NCBI GenBank assembly: GCA_963921195.1
Contig: OY992537.1
Span: 144,842,275 to 144,906,274 of the forward strand
DNA from: Pegoplata infirma
Taxonomy: Eukaryota > Arthropoda > Insecta > Diptera > Anthomyiidae
Direction: 5' to 3'
DNA length: 64,000 nucleotides
The position numbers and the translations under genes are program-made. Below are positions 20,025 to 32,830 of this stretch, piece after piece (within the stretch, counting starts at the first letter, position 1; the number at the start of each line of letters is the position of its first letter). A model generated the notes under the pieces. That model did not search any database and was not told the DNA's origin. It saw only the letters and a program-made list of their open reading frames with translations.

Positions 20025-20348
20025 GTAAGAAAATTTATAATCGGTAAAAAATTTTATATAGAAAATTTATAATCGTTAAAAAAAATGATCTATAGAAAAT
20101 TTATAATCTTTAAAAAATTTTCTTTTTATTACAAAAACAATTTTCCGTAGAAAATTTATAATCAATAAAGAAAATTTAAAATCGAAATAAAATTCTGTAG
20201 AAAATTTATAATCGATAAAAATTTTTCTATAGAAAATTTATAATCGATAAAAATTTTTCCTTATAAAATTTATAATCGATAAAAAATTTTCTATAGAAAA
20301 TTTATAATCGATAAAAAATGTTCTATAGAAAATTTATATATATATATT
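20025..20348. repeat. AT-rich ~32-bp satellite-like array, segment 1
   Basis: Repeats of ATCGATAAAAAATTTTCTAT with AGAAAATTTATA, a unit that is nearly its own reverse complement. It continues beyond the RTE-like insertion at 22008. Confidence 0.85.
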
Positions 20349-22007
20349 TGATCCTTTTACTCCTGCAAGGAGCATAGGGCCGCCACAAGGTTATTCCAAT
20401 AAATTCGATCTGATGCATGGTGTTTGACTTCATTCCAACACAGGTTTAAATGGGATATTTCGGTTTCAATTTGCCGTTTCCAGGTGTGTGATGGCCTTCC
20501 GATACGTCGACTGCCTTGCGGGTTCCAGTCTATAGCTTGTTTAGCAATATCGTTGGGTTGTTTACGCAATGTATGTCCAATCCAATTCCATTTACGTTTA
20601 CGGATTTCAGTTTGGATAGGCCGTTGACTAGTTTCTGACCAGAGACGGTAATTTGTGATTGTTCTAGGCCAGAATATATGTAGGATCTTTCTCAAGCATT
20701 TATTTACGAAAACTTGGATGGAGTGTATGTCACGTGGTGCTGCATTCCACGTCTCGCATCCATACAAGAGTGTGGACTTTACATTCGAGTTAAAAATCTT
20801 TAATTTCGTCCTTTTTGACATATATGATGAGTTCCACACTGACTTGAGTTGGCCAAATGATTGCCGGGCTTTGTTTATTCGGCTAGATATGTCGGCTTTG
20901 GAACCACCACTTTTGTCCAGTATGGCTCCTAGGTAACAGAATGATTCTACTTCATCAAGCGCTTGATTCTGAACGGTTAGTACTCGCTCATTGTTTACGT
21001 TTATTCGCATTGTTTTTGTCTTGCCTATATTTATTTTCAAACCAACATGCGATGCAGTTTCTTGGACCAGTGCCAGCTTAGATTGCATGTCTGAAAAGGT
21101 GTGCGTAAGTAGACAAATGTCATCCGCGTAGTCAAGGTCCTCCAATCTGCCTTGGAGACCCCAAGTGATTCCTCTTCTATGGGATGTTGCCTTATTCATT
21201 ACTACGTCGAGCACGCAGTTAAATAGCAAGGGAGATAAAACACAACCTTGACGAACACCGGAGTTAACGCTTATCTTGTTGCTCAGTTGTTTTTCGTGCA
21301 GAATTCGACAGGTGGCGTTTTCATATAGACCTTTAATAAGTTTTATTAGCTTGGCAGGTACCCCTTTACATTCCAAAGCGCTCCATATGGCTGCGTGGCT
21401 TAGGGTGTCAAAAGCCTTTTCGAAATCTATAAAAGTTAGGTACAACGGTGATCTCCATTCTACAGATTGCTCTATTATCACTCTTAAACTATTAATGTGA
21501 TCGACACAGGATTTGTGTGCGCGGAAACCGGCTTGTTCCGTTCTAAGCTCAGGAATAAGAGAGGTTGAAAGTCTTTTATTTATTATGTGTGCGATCACCT
21601 TGTTAATCATACTCAGAAGCGTAATGCCTCTCCAATTTTTACGGGCTGTTAGGTCCCCTTTCTTTGGCAAATTTATGATAACTCCTTCAGAAATTTCCTC
21701 TGGGAGAAGATCCGTACTCCAGAATTGGTTAATAATAGGGGAAAGCAAATTAGCACTAGTTGTTGCATCAATTTTTAACATCTCTGGAGAAATATTGTCT
21801 ATGCCAGGCGATTTGTTGTTTTTAAGCGATTTTATTGCTTCGCAAATTTCAATAATATTGGGAGAGTCGGTGGAGATATTTGTGTTCGAAGTGTGTGATT
21901 CACAACTGCATATTGTCTGTTGTATGGGTAGAGAAGACGATAACATAGTTTCATAAAATTCTTCCCAAAGTTTCAGTTGTTGTTGTTTAGATGTAACGAG
22001 TTCTCCA
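20349..22007 (-). mobile_element. RTE/BovB-like retrotransposon, copy 2 (5'-truncated)
   Basis: The element begins, on the minus strand, at GGAGAACTCGTTACATC (about 22007) and ends just after the stop codon in (TA)n at 20333-20348. Both flanks read AGAAAATTTATA, compatible with a 12-bp target duplication, although this text is also the satellite unit. The endonuclease half is missing, the usual result of incomplete reverse transcription. Confidence 0.85.
20357..22007 (-). CDS. RTE-like reverse transcriptase, uninterrupted 3' portion
   Basis: Open for 556 codons from 22027, of which the first ~7 (MIDYKFS) derive from the satellite. RT motifs are intact: NWRGITLLS (131-139), FIDFEKAFD (199-207), SGVRQGCVLSPLLF (256-269) and YADD (300-303). 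The C-terminus has IGHTLRKQPNDIA and WNPQGSRR...GRP, conserved in this RTE-like group. It synthesises cDNA from element RNA at a nicked target. It lacks the APE endonuclease present in copy 1, so it cannot act alone. It contains no frameshift, suggesting it is younger than copy 1, whose YADD is YADE. Confidence 0.88.
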
Positions 22008-22462
22008 GAAAATTTATAATCGATCAAAATTATCTTTAGTAAATTTGTAATCGATAAAAAATTTTCTAAACAAAATTTGTAATATAATAAAATTGATCGA
22101 TTATAAATTTTCTATACAAAATTTATGATCGATAAAAAATTTATAATCGATAAAAAGTTTTCTGTAGAAATTTTATAATCAATAAAAACTTTTCTATAGA
22201 AAATTTATAACCGATAAAAAATTTTCTATAGAAAATTTATAATATAGCATGATAAAATTGGTTTAACGATTATAAATTTTCTATCGAAAATTGTTTATCG
22301 ATTTTAACTATTCTATCGAAAATTTATAATCGATCATAAATTTTCTATAGAAAATTTCTTTAACCGATTATAAATTTTCTATAGAAAATATTTTTCTATA
22401 AAAATTTTTTGTCGACTATAAATTTAATATAGATAATTTTTTATCGATTTTCTATACATAAT
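22008..22462. repeat. AT-rich satellite-like array, segment 2
   Basis: Continuation of the same ~32-bp unit (TTATAAATTTTCTATAGAAA with ATCGAT), partly decayed and switching apparent orientation around 22260. Confidence 0.85.
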
Positions 22463-22949
22463 AGCGGTTTTCACCCTTGATAGAAAACATTTGAGGAAAT
22501 TTCCTACAAGAAAATTTTCTACCGATTTTTTCCACTAAAGAGTGAACAACTATTTAAACAAGTTTTCTCACACTAACATTTTCTATAACCTCAAATTATT
22601 TTACATAATTAAAACCACGAAATAAAAATAAACAACGCGATTTTTAGTAAAAATATAATTAATCATTTAAGTTTCATTTTAAATTTCGTACAAAAAGTCT
22701 GAAAATATCACAAATTAATTAAATGCATCTCTAATCAGCTGTTTTGTTGGTCTAGAAACTTTTATTTTTTTCTATACTTTAACTTACTCAAGCATCAAGT
22801 CGAAGAAATTTTCTATGTAGAAAAGAAGAAACCAAGAAAATGAGAAAAACGAGCCGTCATGTATTTTGTTGTTGTATCTGTCAAACATTTTCTTGTTTTC
22901 TTCGATTCTCCTATTCTTTTCTTGTTTTCTATCAAGGGTGAGAACCGCT
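22463..22949. mobile_element. 487-bp element, AGCGGTTTTCACCC ends, AAT duplication
   Basis: The ends AGCGGTTTTCACCCTTGATA and, reversed, AGCGGTTCTCACCCTTGATA are flanked by AAT (22460-22462 and 22950-22952). Inserted in the satellite array. The same 3-bp AAT flank and a similar AG(C/T)GGT start are seen at 62094-63282. Non-coding. Confidence 0.75.
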
Positions 22950-24325
22950 AATATGTTATCGATTATAAGTTTTCTATAGAAAATTTTTTATCGATTATAA
23001 ATTTTCTATAGAAAATTTTTAATCGGTTATTAATTTCTATGGAATTTATTTTTATCAATTATAAATTTTCTATAGAAAACTTTTAATCGATTATAAATTT
23101 TCAATCGAAAATTTTTTATCGATCATATATTTTCAATAGAAAATTTTTTATCGATTATATATTTTCTATAAAAAAAATTTTATCGATTATAAATTTTCTA
23201 TGGATAATTTTTTATCGATTTTAGATATTTTTTTATCGATTATAAATTTTCTATAGATAATTATTTATCAAAAAATAAATTATGTATGTATAACAAATTT
23301 TTTATCGATTATAAATTTGCTCTAATTTTTTTTTATCGATTATAAATTTTCTTTAGAAACTTTTTTATCGATTGTAAATTTTTAATAGAAAATTTTTTAT
23401 TTTCTATATAAATTTTTTATCGATTTTTCTATACACTTTTTTTTATCGATTATAAATTTTCAATAAAAAAATTTTTTATCGATTAGAAATTTTCTATAGA
23501 TAATTTTTTATTGATTATAAATTTTCTATAGATAATTTTTTTTTCGATTATAAATTTTCTATAGATAATTTTTTATCGATTATAAATTTTCTATAGAAAA
23601 TTTTCTATAGAAAATTTTTAATCGGTTATTAATTTCTATGGAATTTATTTTTATCAATTATAAATTTTCTATAGAAACTTTTAATCGATTATAAATTTTC
23701 AATCGAAAATTTTTTATCGATCATATATTTTCAATATAAAATTTTTTATCGATTATATATTTTCTATAAAAAAAATTATATCGATTATAAATTTTCTTTG
23801 GATAATTTTTTATCGATTTTAGATATTTTTTTATCGATTATAAATTTTCTATAGATAATTATTTATCAAAAAATAAATTATGTATGTATAACAAATTTTT
23901 TATCGATTATAAATTTGCTATAATTTTTTTTTATCGATTATAAATTTTCTTTAGAAACTTTTTTATCGATTATAAATTTTTAATAGAAAATTTTTTATTT
24001 TCTATATAAATTTTTTATCGATTTTTCTATACACTTTTTTTTATCGATTATAAATTTTCAATAGAAAATTTTTTATCGATTAGAAATTTTCTATAGATAA
24101 TTTTTTATTGATTATAAATTTTCTATAGATAATTTTTTTTTCGATTATAAATTTTCTATAGATAATTTTTTATCGATTATAAATTTTCTATATATAATTT
24201 TTTATCGATTAGAAATTTTCTATAGATAATTTTTTATTGATTATAAATTTTCTATAGATAATTTTTTTTTTTCGATTATAAATTTTGTATAGATAATTTT
24301 TTATCGATTATAAATTTTCTATATA
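22950..24325. repeat. AT-rich satellite-like array, segment 3, with higher-order repeat
   Basis: The ~32-bp unit continues. A block of roughly 600 bp is duplicated: 'GGTTATTAATTTCTATGGAA' occurs near 23024 and again near 23623, and 'AAAAAATAAATTATGTATGT' near 23269 and 23868, both about 599 bp apart. Confidence 0.85.
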
Positions 24326-25112
24326 TGGACTTTTGTCATTAACTTTTAACGCTTGTGATATTTTACTAATTTCGCAATAACATTTTTATTTGTAAACCAG
24401 GTGGTACCTGTGAATGTAGATATGTTAAGGGAACCATAATGAGTAATTCTGCAAAGGCACAGCGCAAATAGTCTCATTATCTCATGGTAAGGAACGTGCA
24501 AAGTTGAAAAATGTAAAAAAATCGCTTGATACTCTCATGAAATTTTTCGTTCAAAGTTCCATATTGTTGGGTGCGTTAAAGCTATTGCTCCAAATTTAAT
24601 ACCGTTTAATCAGTAGACTTGGGCAATTATTTGGTGTAGGTTCAGTGTATGTGCCACCAATAAGAAAAAAGTTACATGGACCTAAATCTTTGATACCAAT
24701 TTTTTTCAATTTTTCGAGGTTTTTTGATTGTAGCTTTTGGTGCAAACTGTAATTTTAAAATTGAAATACACATGGTAAAAGCCCTTGTAAATATGCACAA
24801 TCTGAGACTGATTCGAGTGATGTGCTCTCAACGGTTACGAAGCTGCAGCTCTCCAAAGATGGGAAGAAAAAACGTGAATTTTTTAAAAAGTCTGTTTTTT
24901 GCGAGGCACACTCCCAGTTTTATTCCGAATGGTTCCGAATGCTTTGTGAACTTTATAATTTACCATTTCCCACTTGACTTACAAACGCACCCAAAAAAAA
25001 TTCAATTGCAAAAATTTTATAAACTTTTTAAATTTTTTGCAAAATTTCGATATTTTAGTTTTGCATTATTTGACAGCCAAATATGCATGGCTGAAAGTTG
25101 AACATGTAGAAA
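24326..25112. repeat. ~0.8-kb dispersed repeat, copy 2 (uninterrupted)
   Basis: Nearly identical to 15907-16651 joined to 18037-18090. It provides the empty site that defines the Penelope insertion. The open frame 24724-25101 has no recognised domain. Confidence 0.75.
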
Positions 25113-26105
25113 CAATGGTATGTGCAAATATAATAAATCATGGAAAGCAACATTGATCAAAAGTTAATATTGGCGAATTCCGCGGTGTTTTTCAGTTTTC
25201 ACTTTTTTGTAAGGCACATCCAGGCCGCTTATAGAAATTGGTCGGTGAAAGGCGCGTTTGGTAGTCTTTTTAATTCTCTATCTTCAATTAATTCGCACCC
25301 GAAAAAATTTAACGTTTAAGCGGTTTTTCGGTGGTTTTAAATTTTTGATACCTTTAAATTTAATGGTTATATAAAATCTCACATTACTTAAATAAAGTAG
25401 AAAAGAAATGTATTTTGATAGATTTTGACATGTCTTATTCAAATAATATTTCGAAATTACTTAGTCCATTGATTTTTTCAGTCGCGAAAATCGCGAAAAA
25501 TCGCTAAAATTTTTTATAACCTTGATAAAATTAGTAATAACGTTAAAATATTTCGTAATAATCTTAATATTAGCATTATTGATCATACTTTGAATAGTTT
25601 CAATATTCAGTGAAGGACAACACTGTAAAATCAGACATTTAATATTAAAAAAAAAATCCAAATTATTAATTTTTTTTTTTCAAAAATGTTCCCTTTAAAC
25701 CACTGCTGTTTTTAACCTATTAGAGATAGAATAATGGTGTTAACTAAGAATTTGTTGAGATTTTGTTAACGCATTTGGTAATATTTTTCTAAAAAAAATA
25801 AAACCGCTGGAAACATTTTTATTTCCAAAATATTGGAAAATGTGCCGAAAAAAAATTGGTTAAATGCAAATATCTCGATATTTAGCAAAAATTTTATGCA
25901 TGTTTGAATATGTATTTTAGCTCTGGCTAAGCATCATACAAAATGGTACGTTTGGTTAACTTCGGATAAAAAATGTAATTTTGACAATTTTTTTAAAAAT
26001 TTTAACTTTAAACCACCGCGAACGGATTTGAATTACTTATTTATAATGTTATTTACCTACAAAGTCTTATCAATGTGCCACGAAAAAAAAATCGCAATTT
26101 TTTTT
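25113..26105. other. AT-rich non-coding stretch
   Basis: No gene, RNA or element recognised. The minus-strand ORF at 25461-25661 is short, AT-biased and has no motif. Confidence 0.35.
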
Positions 26106-27214
26106 CCAGAAAAGTTTTTTATTGATTATGAATTTTCTAAAGAAAATTTTTATCGATTATAAATTTTCTTCAGAAAATTTTTTATCGATTATAAATTTTC
26201 TTTAGATAATTTTTTATCAATTATAAGTTTTCTATAGACAACTTTTAATCGATTATACATTTTCTATAAATTTTTGTAAATTTTCTAAAAAAATTTTTTT
26301 ATCGGTTATAAATTTTCTATAAAAATTTTTTTTATCGATTATAAAATTTCTATAGAAAATTTTACATTGATTCACAAACTTTTTTTAATTTTTTTTTCGA
26401 TTAATTTTTTATAGAAAATTTGTTATCGATTAAAAATTTCTATAGAAAAATTTATGATCAAAAATTGTTTATAGAAAATTTATAATCGATAAAAAAAATT
26501 TTATAGAAAATTTATAACCGATAAAAAAAATTTTTTAGAAAATTTACAAAAATTTATAGAAAATGTATAATCGATTAAAAGTTTTCTATAGAAAACTTAT
26601 AATTGATAAAAAATTATCTAAAGAAAATTTACAATCGATAAAAAATTTTCTGAAGAAAATTTATAATCGATAAAAAATTTTTGAAGAAAATTTATAATCA
26701 ATAAAAAATTTTCAGAAGAAAGTTTATAATCGATAAAAAATTTTCTATAGAAAATTTATAATCTTTAAAAATTTTTCTATATTGTTGAGCTAATTTCAAT
26801 TTTAGCTATCTATGTTATTAACCAGCAGATAGCTCAAATTGAATTTCAACGATATATATTTTTATCGATTAAAAATTTTTTATAGAAAATTTTTTTATCG
26901 ATTATAAATTTTGTATAGAAAATTTCTTATGGATTACAAATTTTCTATAGAAAAATTTATGATCAATAAAAAATTTTCTTTAGAAAATTTATAAACGACA
27001 AAAAATTTTTTTAAGAAAATTTATAATCGATTAAATTTTTTTTTTTTTTAAATTTACAACCGATAAAAAAATTTTATAGAAAATTTACAAAAATTTATAG
27101 AAAATTTGTAATTGATAAAAAATTTTCGGTACAAAATTTGTAATTGATAAAAAATTATCTAAAGAAAATTTATAATCGATAAAAAATTTTATAATCGATA
27201 AAAAATTTCCTATA
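26106..27214. repeat. AT-rich satellite-like array, segment 4
   Basis: Decayed ~32-bp units in both apparent orientations. A small imperfect inverted repeat, GAGCTAATTTCAATTTTAGC and its partner, interrupts it at about 26785-26855. Confidence 0.8.
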
Positions 27215-28271
27215 TGGGTGAAATCAAAAAATGTCAACCAAACCATGTAATCGTGTAATATCTCATACATGGGTTAAAGTATTCGCATATTTTTTAATGC
27301 ACAACGTCGCATAGATTGGCGTTCTACATAACTAACAACAATCCGGATACTAGTAAGCTATTTTAAACAAGTTATTTTCATTTTTGTAGGCCAAATGTAA
27401 ACTCCGTCGCCAGTAACATTTTCAATTTTTAAACTTTAACCGGTTATATCTTAAAAACCAATAACCCAAACTCTTAATAATTGACTACATTTTTAAAGAG
27501 GGCATGTTGACGTTCTTAAAAAATATTTTTGTATAGTCATAACCAATGATGGGTACCAATACCTTTTCGATACCAATACCCGTTAATACCAATTCAAATT
27601 GAAAACCAATACCAATTAAAAACCAATACCTTTATTTGTGCGATACCAATACCGATAAAAAACCAATACCGATTCCCCACTACCAATACCAATTAAAAAC
27701 CAATACTTTTATTCTTCAAAACCAATACCAATAAAAAACCAATACCAATTCATTTTTTTCTACTTTCGTTTCGGTTTTGTTTCGGTTTTCTGTATTCTTA
27801 TTTTCGTTTGTTTTAGTTGTGACGTCAAACATTTTTTTTCCATCACATTATTAGGTTTTACCTGACTAACGAATTGCAAAAGATGTTACATCGATCAGTA
27901 ATCGTTTGCATGCAATGTCACATAACAAAAAGGAGTTAGCTACTTGAATTTTAAAAGCCATAAAAACATAAAAGAAATATTTTTTTTGTCACAGTTTTTA
28001 TGACCCCTAATAAAAGTAGATCTTAAAAAATTTAAACCTTTTCTGTGATGAAATTTTTTCTTTTGCAAACATTGCTAATATTTGATATATGTACATTGAA
28101 TATCACTGCACTCTTCTTTGCGTTGTAAAAAAAAAAATACTAATGTCCTTTTTTGGAAATTCCAAAATTTTAATCAAGCAGACGTTACAAAATCCAGAAT
28201 CCAGAAAAAAATTTTATTGTTTTATTAGAGGCACAGTCATGTTATATAAGAATTTAAGAACGCATAATGTG

Positions 28272-28404
28272 CAGTTCACACTTGCTATTTTTGAGAGTTT
28301 AAGGACTACGTGTTTAAAAAATTATTTTTTCTGTATCCATTACGTTTTTATTCTGTTACTGGTGTTTTGTTAAACAACTTGTTTAAGGTCGTTAGTGTGA
28401 ACCC
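28272..28404. mobile_element. Short MITE with GTTCACAC ends
   Basis: GTTCACACTTGC near 28274 and GTTAGTGTGAAC near 28391 are inverted. A larger relative with GGAGTTCACACTA ends lies at 36041-36915. Boundaries are approximate. Confidence 0.45.
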
Positions 28405-28894
28405 CATATAAGAAAAAAATTTACCCGTGTAATCGCAATTGGCAAAAGATCTACAATCGAAAAAGGGGCCCCCTGCATGATAACCCATTTCGATCACCTT
28501 TTTCAAAAAAATATGAAAAGGATGAAGTTCAGGTATATTTTGTTACAAATGTTAAGTCTCATCTTTCTGCAATTAAAAAATATCTCCCCTTGACCACCGG
28601 AAATTATATGTGCATTAAATGCAATGTGCATCAGCACAGAAATTGTTTCAAGCAAAAACGAAACATTTTATTTTTTTTAGTTTAGGCTTTTTATTTTTTT
28701 ATTAATAAATATTAATTTTTTTTAGATTTAATTTATTATCAAATTCCACTAATTAAACATTTTGAAACTATTTATTTTGAAAATAACGAAATAAATTAAT
28801 AAAATAGCAAATAAACCCAAATATTAAAATTGCAAAAAAGTTGAAATACAGGCTTTTCTGGAATAACGGAACATTACAATTTTTTTACAAATTT

Positions 28895-28975
28895 TTTGCT
28901 GAGCTGAGAATTCTATCCAGACTTGCTGAATAATAGTCCAACGCACTAACCATTAAGCCACAGTCACGGAGCCCT
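28895..28975 (-). repeat. tRNA-like segment (SINE head or tRNA relic), copy A
   Basis: On the minus strand GACTGTGGCTTAATGGTTAG resembles a pol III A box and D arm, followed by GCGTTGGACTA. The expected B box is degraded (GGATAGAATTC), so it is not a functional tRNA. Confidence 0.35.
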
Positions 28976-29155
28976 TTGACCAAAGTTGGCAGATCTTGGC
29001 GAAAATTTTCTAAAAAACCAAAACATTGATCAAAGAGCGCTACGGGTAAATTTAATCCGATTGGCCTCAAATTTTTAGGTCTAGGAGAAAAAAAATTTTC
29101 CGGAACGTTCAAAATTGGAAGAAAAACTTTTTTTATACAAAAAAATGCAAGTCTA

Positions 29156-30061
29156 CCCGAGTAAAAATAATTTAATATGATCTTATTTATATACTTTTAT
29201 ATAGTCATATTATTTCATATATGATCATGTGTGACACTATGTCTTGCGAGATAAATTTATATAATAAATTTTGATATGCGATTTTTTTAAGATATCGCCA
29301 TACAAAATTATATGTTGTAACATCTGGTCGCATGCATCATTCTAAATTTCTAAGTGTTTTATATAAAATTTTATATGCCTCCATTATTTTTTTAATTTTT
29401 CTAAGTTTTTTCCAAGAACATATTTTTATCGCAAATATTTGCAACGTGTTTTTTATAAAATTTCATATGACTTCATATTTTTTTATTTTTCTAAGATTTT
29501 TGCAAGCACCACTTTTTTATCACGAATATTTTCTAAGTGTTTTATATAAAATTTTATATGACTCCATCTTTTAAATTTTTTCTAAGTTTTTTTCAAGGAA
29601 AATTTTTTTTATCGCAAATATTTTGTAAGTGTTTTATATAAAATTATATATGACTCCATTTTTTAAAATTTTTCTAAGTTTTTATAAGGACAAAGTCTTT
29701 ATGACAATATTTTCTAAGTGGATTATATAGAATTTAACATGTCTCAATTTTTTTGAAACTTTTCTAAGTTTTTTTCAAGAACAACTAATTTTTATTATTT
29801 TAATTTTTCAACTTTTTATTAAAAACTAAAAAAACATCCGATTTATAAAATTGTATAAATTTTAATATAATTGGATATAATTTTATATCATTGGGTTAGA
29901 CCAAAACTCGTATCAAAGTCGATATAAAGTTATATAAACTGATATTATTAGATAATATTCGATCAAATCTTATGAAACCATTTTTCGTATAAGATTATAT
30001 CAAAATAGACACGAACCCATATTAAATTATATATTGCGTCATATAATTTTTTTTACTCGGG
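29156..30061. mobile_element. TA-flanked element (CCCGAGTAAAAA ends) with internal tandem repeats
   Basis: The ends CCCGAGTAAAAATAATTT and, reversed, CCCGAGTAAAAAAAATTATA are flanked by TA (29154-29155 and 30062-30063). Five ~90-95-bp internal units share TAAGTGTTTTATATAAAATT (near 29350, 29445, 29533, 29628 and 29715). A relative with CCCGGCTAAAAAT ends is at 42106-42336. Non-coding. Confidence 0.78.
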
Positions 30062-30369
30062 TAATGTATTATATTATTACATTTCCCCTATAAATGTTTT
30101 TATTATTTTAAATTTTCTTTAAATTAGTTTTAAAATTATACAGTGCAACACCAAAATCGGAATGGGATGAAACCAAAAGCAAATAAAAGTTGTCATTTTC
30201 CATAACAAACCCCTTAAGGTTTTTTTTAGTTCATTGCTAAATATTTAATATTAATAATTACTTGAAAACTGCATAAGTGGCGTATACTTAATATTTTAAT
30301 TACCTTTAAATAACAATAAGAATAATTAGAAATCATTTTTTTTAGTAATTTTGTTGTAGCGAAATCGAC

Positions 30370-30452
30370 CCAAAGGTTTTCGTTAGAATCAAACCCACGA
30401 CTCCCTGCTTAATAGGCTAGCACGCTACCAACTAACACACAATAGCCCCTTA
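30370..30452 (-). repeat. tRNA-derived SINE-like segment, copy B
   Basis: On the minus strand: TGTTAGTTGGTAGCGTGC (A-box region) and GTGGGTTTGATTC (B box). It is closely related to the segment at 49541-49608, and in both the similarity continues into GGTCGATTTCGCTACAAC, implying one SINE family rather than independent tRNA relics. Confidence 0.5.
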
Positions 30453-30504
30453 ATATGCACAATAAAATTGAAACATAAAGAGTCTACTATTTTTTTACTT
30501 TTAT

Positions 30505-30661
30505 AATCAAAGAAATTTAATCCAAAAAATCCCGGAATCCCGAAAAATCCCGGGATCCCGAAAAATCCCGTGATCCCGAAAAATCCCAGGATCCCGGGAT
30601 TTCGATTTTCAAATCCCGAATCCCGGGATTTTAAAAAACCGATCCCGTTTGACAGCCCTAG
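30505..30661. repeat. AAATCCCG-rich hAT-like terminus, second instance
   Basis: Six or so AAATCCCG / AATCCCGGGAT repeats run up to a terminus that reads CTAGGGCTGTCAAACGGGAT when reversed. Related to 4535-4690. The opposite end was not located. Confidence 0.45.
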
Positions 30662-31500
30662 TTGGTGCTAATTTTACTAAATAGGTACCTTTTTCCAAAA
30701 AAAAAAAAGAATCTTTGTCCACAATGGGTTAAGCATGTACTATTTAGTTTAAAGTTTGACTTAATTCTGAATGCAAATACTGCTAAAAAATATTTTATTT
30801 TTAAAAGCGGTTTTTCAAAAAAAAACATCCCTCAACCAAAAATTCGACTCACTCTCTAGACACTCACTCAGAATTTTTCAACTCACAATCACGAGATTTA
30901 AATGAAAATCACTTTTTTGAGTCACGCAAATCACGGGACCAGCGACCATCTCCAATTCAAATACATAAACAAGAGACAAGTGTCTTTTCGTTTGTTTAAT
31001 TTATAACATCTGTAAATTTTATTTAAAATGAAGTGTCCACCCTTGAAAAAGTTTCCTTGTAGGTCTGAATCCAAAAAGTTTCAAGGCACTTATTTATTAC
31101 CTTAATATAGTCACTTGACTTAAATGAAAATCACTCTGTAACCAAATGATTTAAATTAAAATCACTCACGCTCACGCGTGAATAACGGGACCAGCGACCA
31201 TCTCTAAATTAAATACTTAAACAAAAGGCAAGTGTCTCTTCATTTGATTCATCTATAACATCCGTAAATTTTGTTAAAAATGAAGTGTCCACCCTGAAAT
31301 AGTTTCCTTGTAGGTCCGATTTCAAAAAGTTTTTGTTTTTAATGAAAAATTACTAAAAAAAAAATTACTTACAAAGTTTTTGTAATATAAGAATTTAAAC
31401 TAAATTTTTAGTAAAAATTTTACCAATTAACAAATTTTTGTAGTTAATTTTGGTAAAAAAAATAGTTTTTGTAGTTAATTTGACTAAACAAATCTTGCTC
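30662..31500. other. Non-coding stretch with long direct repeats
   Basis: The block 'AATGAAGTGTCCACCCT' with flanking 'ATAACATCTGTAAATTTTAT' occurs near 31005, 31250 and again near 32825; a CACGGGACCAGCGACCATCT block recurs near 30930 and 31180. No coding is supported. Confidence 0.45.
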
Positions 31501-31504
31501 GTTG

Positions 31505-32830
31505 CCCCCTGGACATAGGCGTAGAAACGGGGGGGCTGGGGTGGGCAAAGCCCACCCTAGACTCGATTTAGCCCACCCCAGACATTTTTGCATTTAGCCC
31601 ACCCCCGAAAATTTTCTTTTTTTTTAATTATTTAAACTTTGATATGCTTAAATCCAAAATTGTCAGGAATATTTATTCAAACTTTTGCTTCAGGAATGAT
31701 TTTCAAATTTAGTAGTTTTAAATATTAAAAATGAAATAAATGAAAAAAGAAAAATATAACGTTTTTTAACTCTTTCCATTATAAATTGATTTTAATATAC
31801 AAATTACACTACTTTAATTAAATCAATTTTTTTTGCACAGAGTTTTAGGATACATTTTCTAAATTATTTTGGCCTCCTAAACACGCCTTCTCGAGATATA
31901 GGCATTTTCATTTTTTATGGACCAAGCCTTCAAATCCGACAAATTTTTTAATATTTGAAAATTTTATGTAAAAGATATTCACATTTTTTTTGTTCAAATT
32001 CCCAATAAAATTACCTAAATTTTGCAAGAAATCCGGACTCGGTGCGATCAAGGATATCATCAGGACATTCTAAGGAAGTTCAAGATGTCCTTTTTATGGT
32101 TACATCCTTAAAAGTATCCGAATTTTGCAATAAATATCCTGTTCAAAGCAGATATATAAAGTAAACACTCCAATAAAAATAACCTGGGTTTAAAATCCAA
32201 AATCCATTAAGTATAACCAGAAATATTTGCAAAAGAAATCAAAGTTTTGAACCAAATTTGCATATGTTTTTCATAAATTTTTTCGTACCAATTTTTATGA
32301 TTTTTTTTTGGTAAAATTAAAAAAAAAGATTAAAACACATTTCCCAAAAATGTTTGCCTCCTAAACACTAATCTGTCATCAAAAAAATTGTATCAAATCG
32401 CCTTCTCGAGATATAGCCATTTTCAATTTTTGTGGACCATGTTCAAATAAAAAAAATATTAATATTAAATCTCGAGAAGGCGATTTGATACAACTTTTCT
32501 GATGACAGATTCGTGTTCAGGAGGCCAAAATACTTTAGAAAATGTATTCAATATGTCTGTGCAAAAACCGTCTGCTCTACACAGTTTTTGCTTATTATTT
32601 ATATATTTTTAACGAAAATAGTAGTTAACTTTAATTTTTTTAAATACTTTTTTTTGTGATTTCTTGTTATATGTTTTTTAGTTTTAATATTTTTTTTTAA
32701 GTTTTTTTTTGAGAAGGGGGGTGGCTTTTGCCCACCCCAGAATATTGGTCTAGCTACGCTTATGCCCCTGGAACCTTCAAATTGCCCCTCAGTGGGGCGA
32801 GAATCAAAGGTTGGGAACCATTGATCTATA
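31505..32830. mobile_element. Decayed hAT-like element pair
   Basis: GACATAGGCGTAGAAACGGG near 31512 pairs with the reverse of a right end reading CAGGGGCATAAGCGTAGCTA near 32750-32770, and GGGGTGGGCAAAGCCCACC occurs on both arms. A second terminus, CAATGGTTCCCAACCTTTGA when reversed, ends near 32822. CAGGGGC and CA(A/G)TGGTTCCCAACC starts are typical of hAT. No clean 8-bp duplication was found. Internally, CTCGAGAAGGCGATTTGATA and its complement form another inverted pair (about 32395 and 32470). Confidence 0.5.

Noticed and set aside
20424..21956. Plus-strand ORFs opposite RTE copy 2
   Set aside because: They are antisense to a well-supported reverse transcriptase.
4535..30661. One 26-kb hAT element bounded by TAGGG...CAAACGGGA ends
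   Set aside because: The 8 bp outside the two ends differ, and the right end lies inside another fully bounded hAT element.
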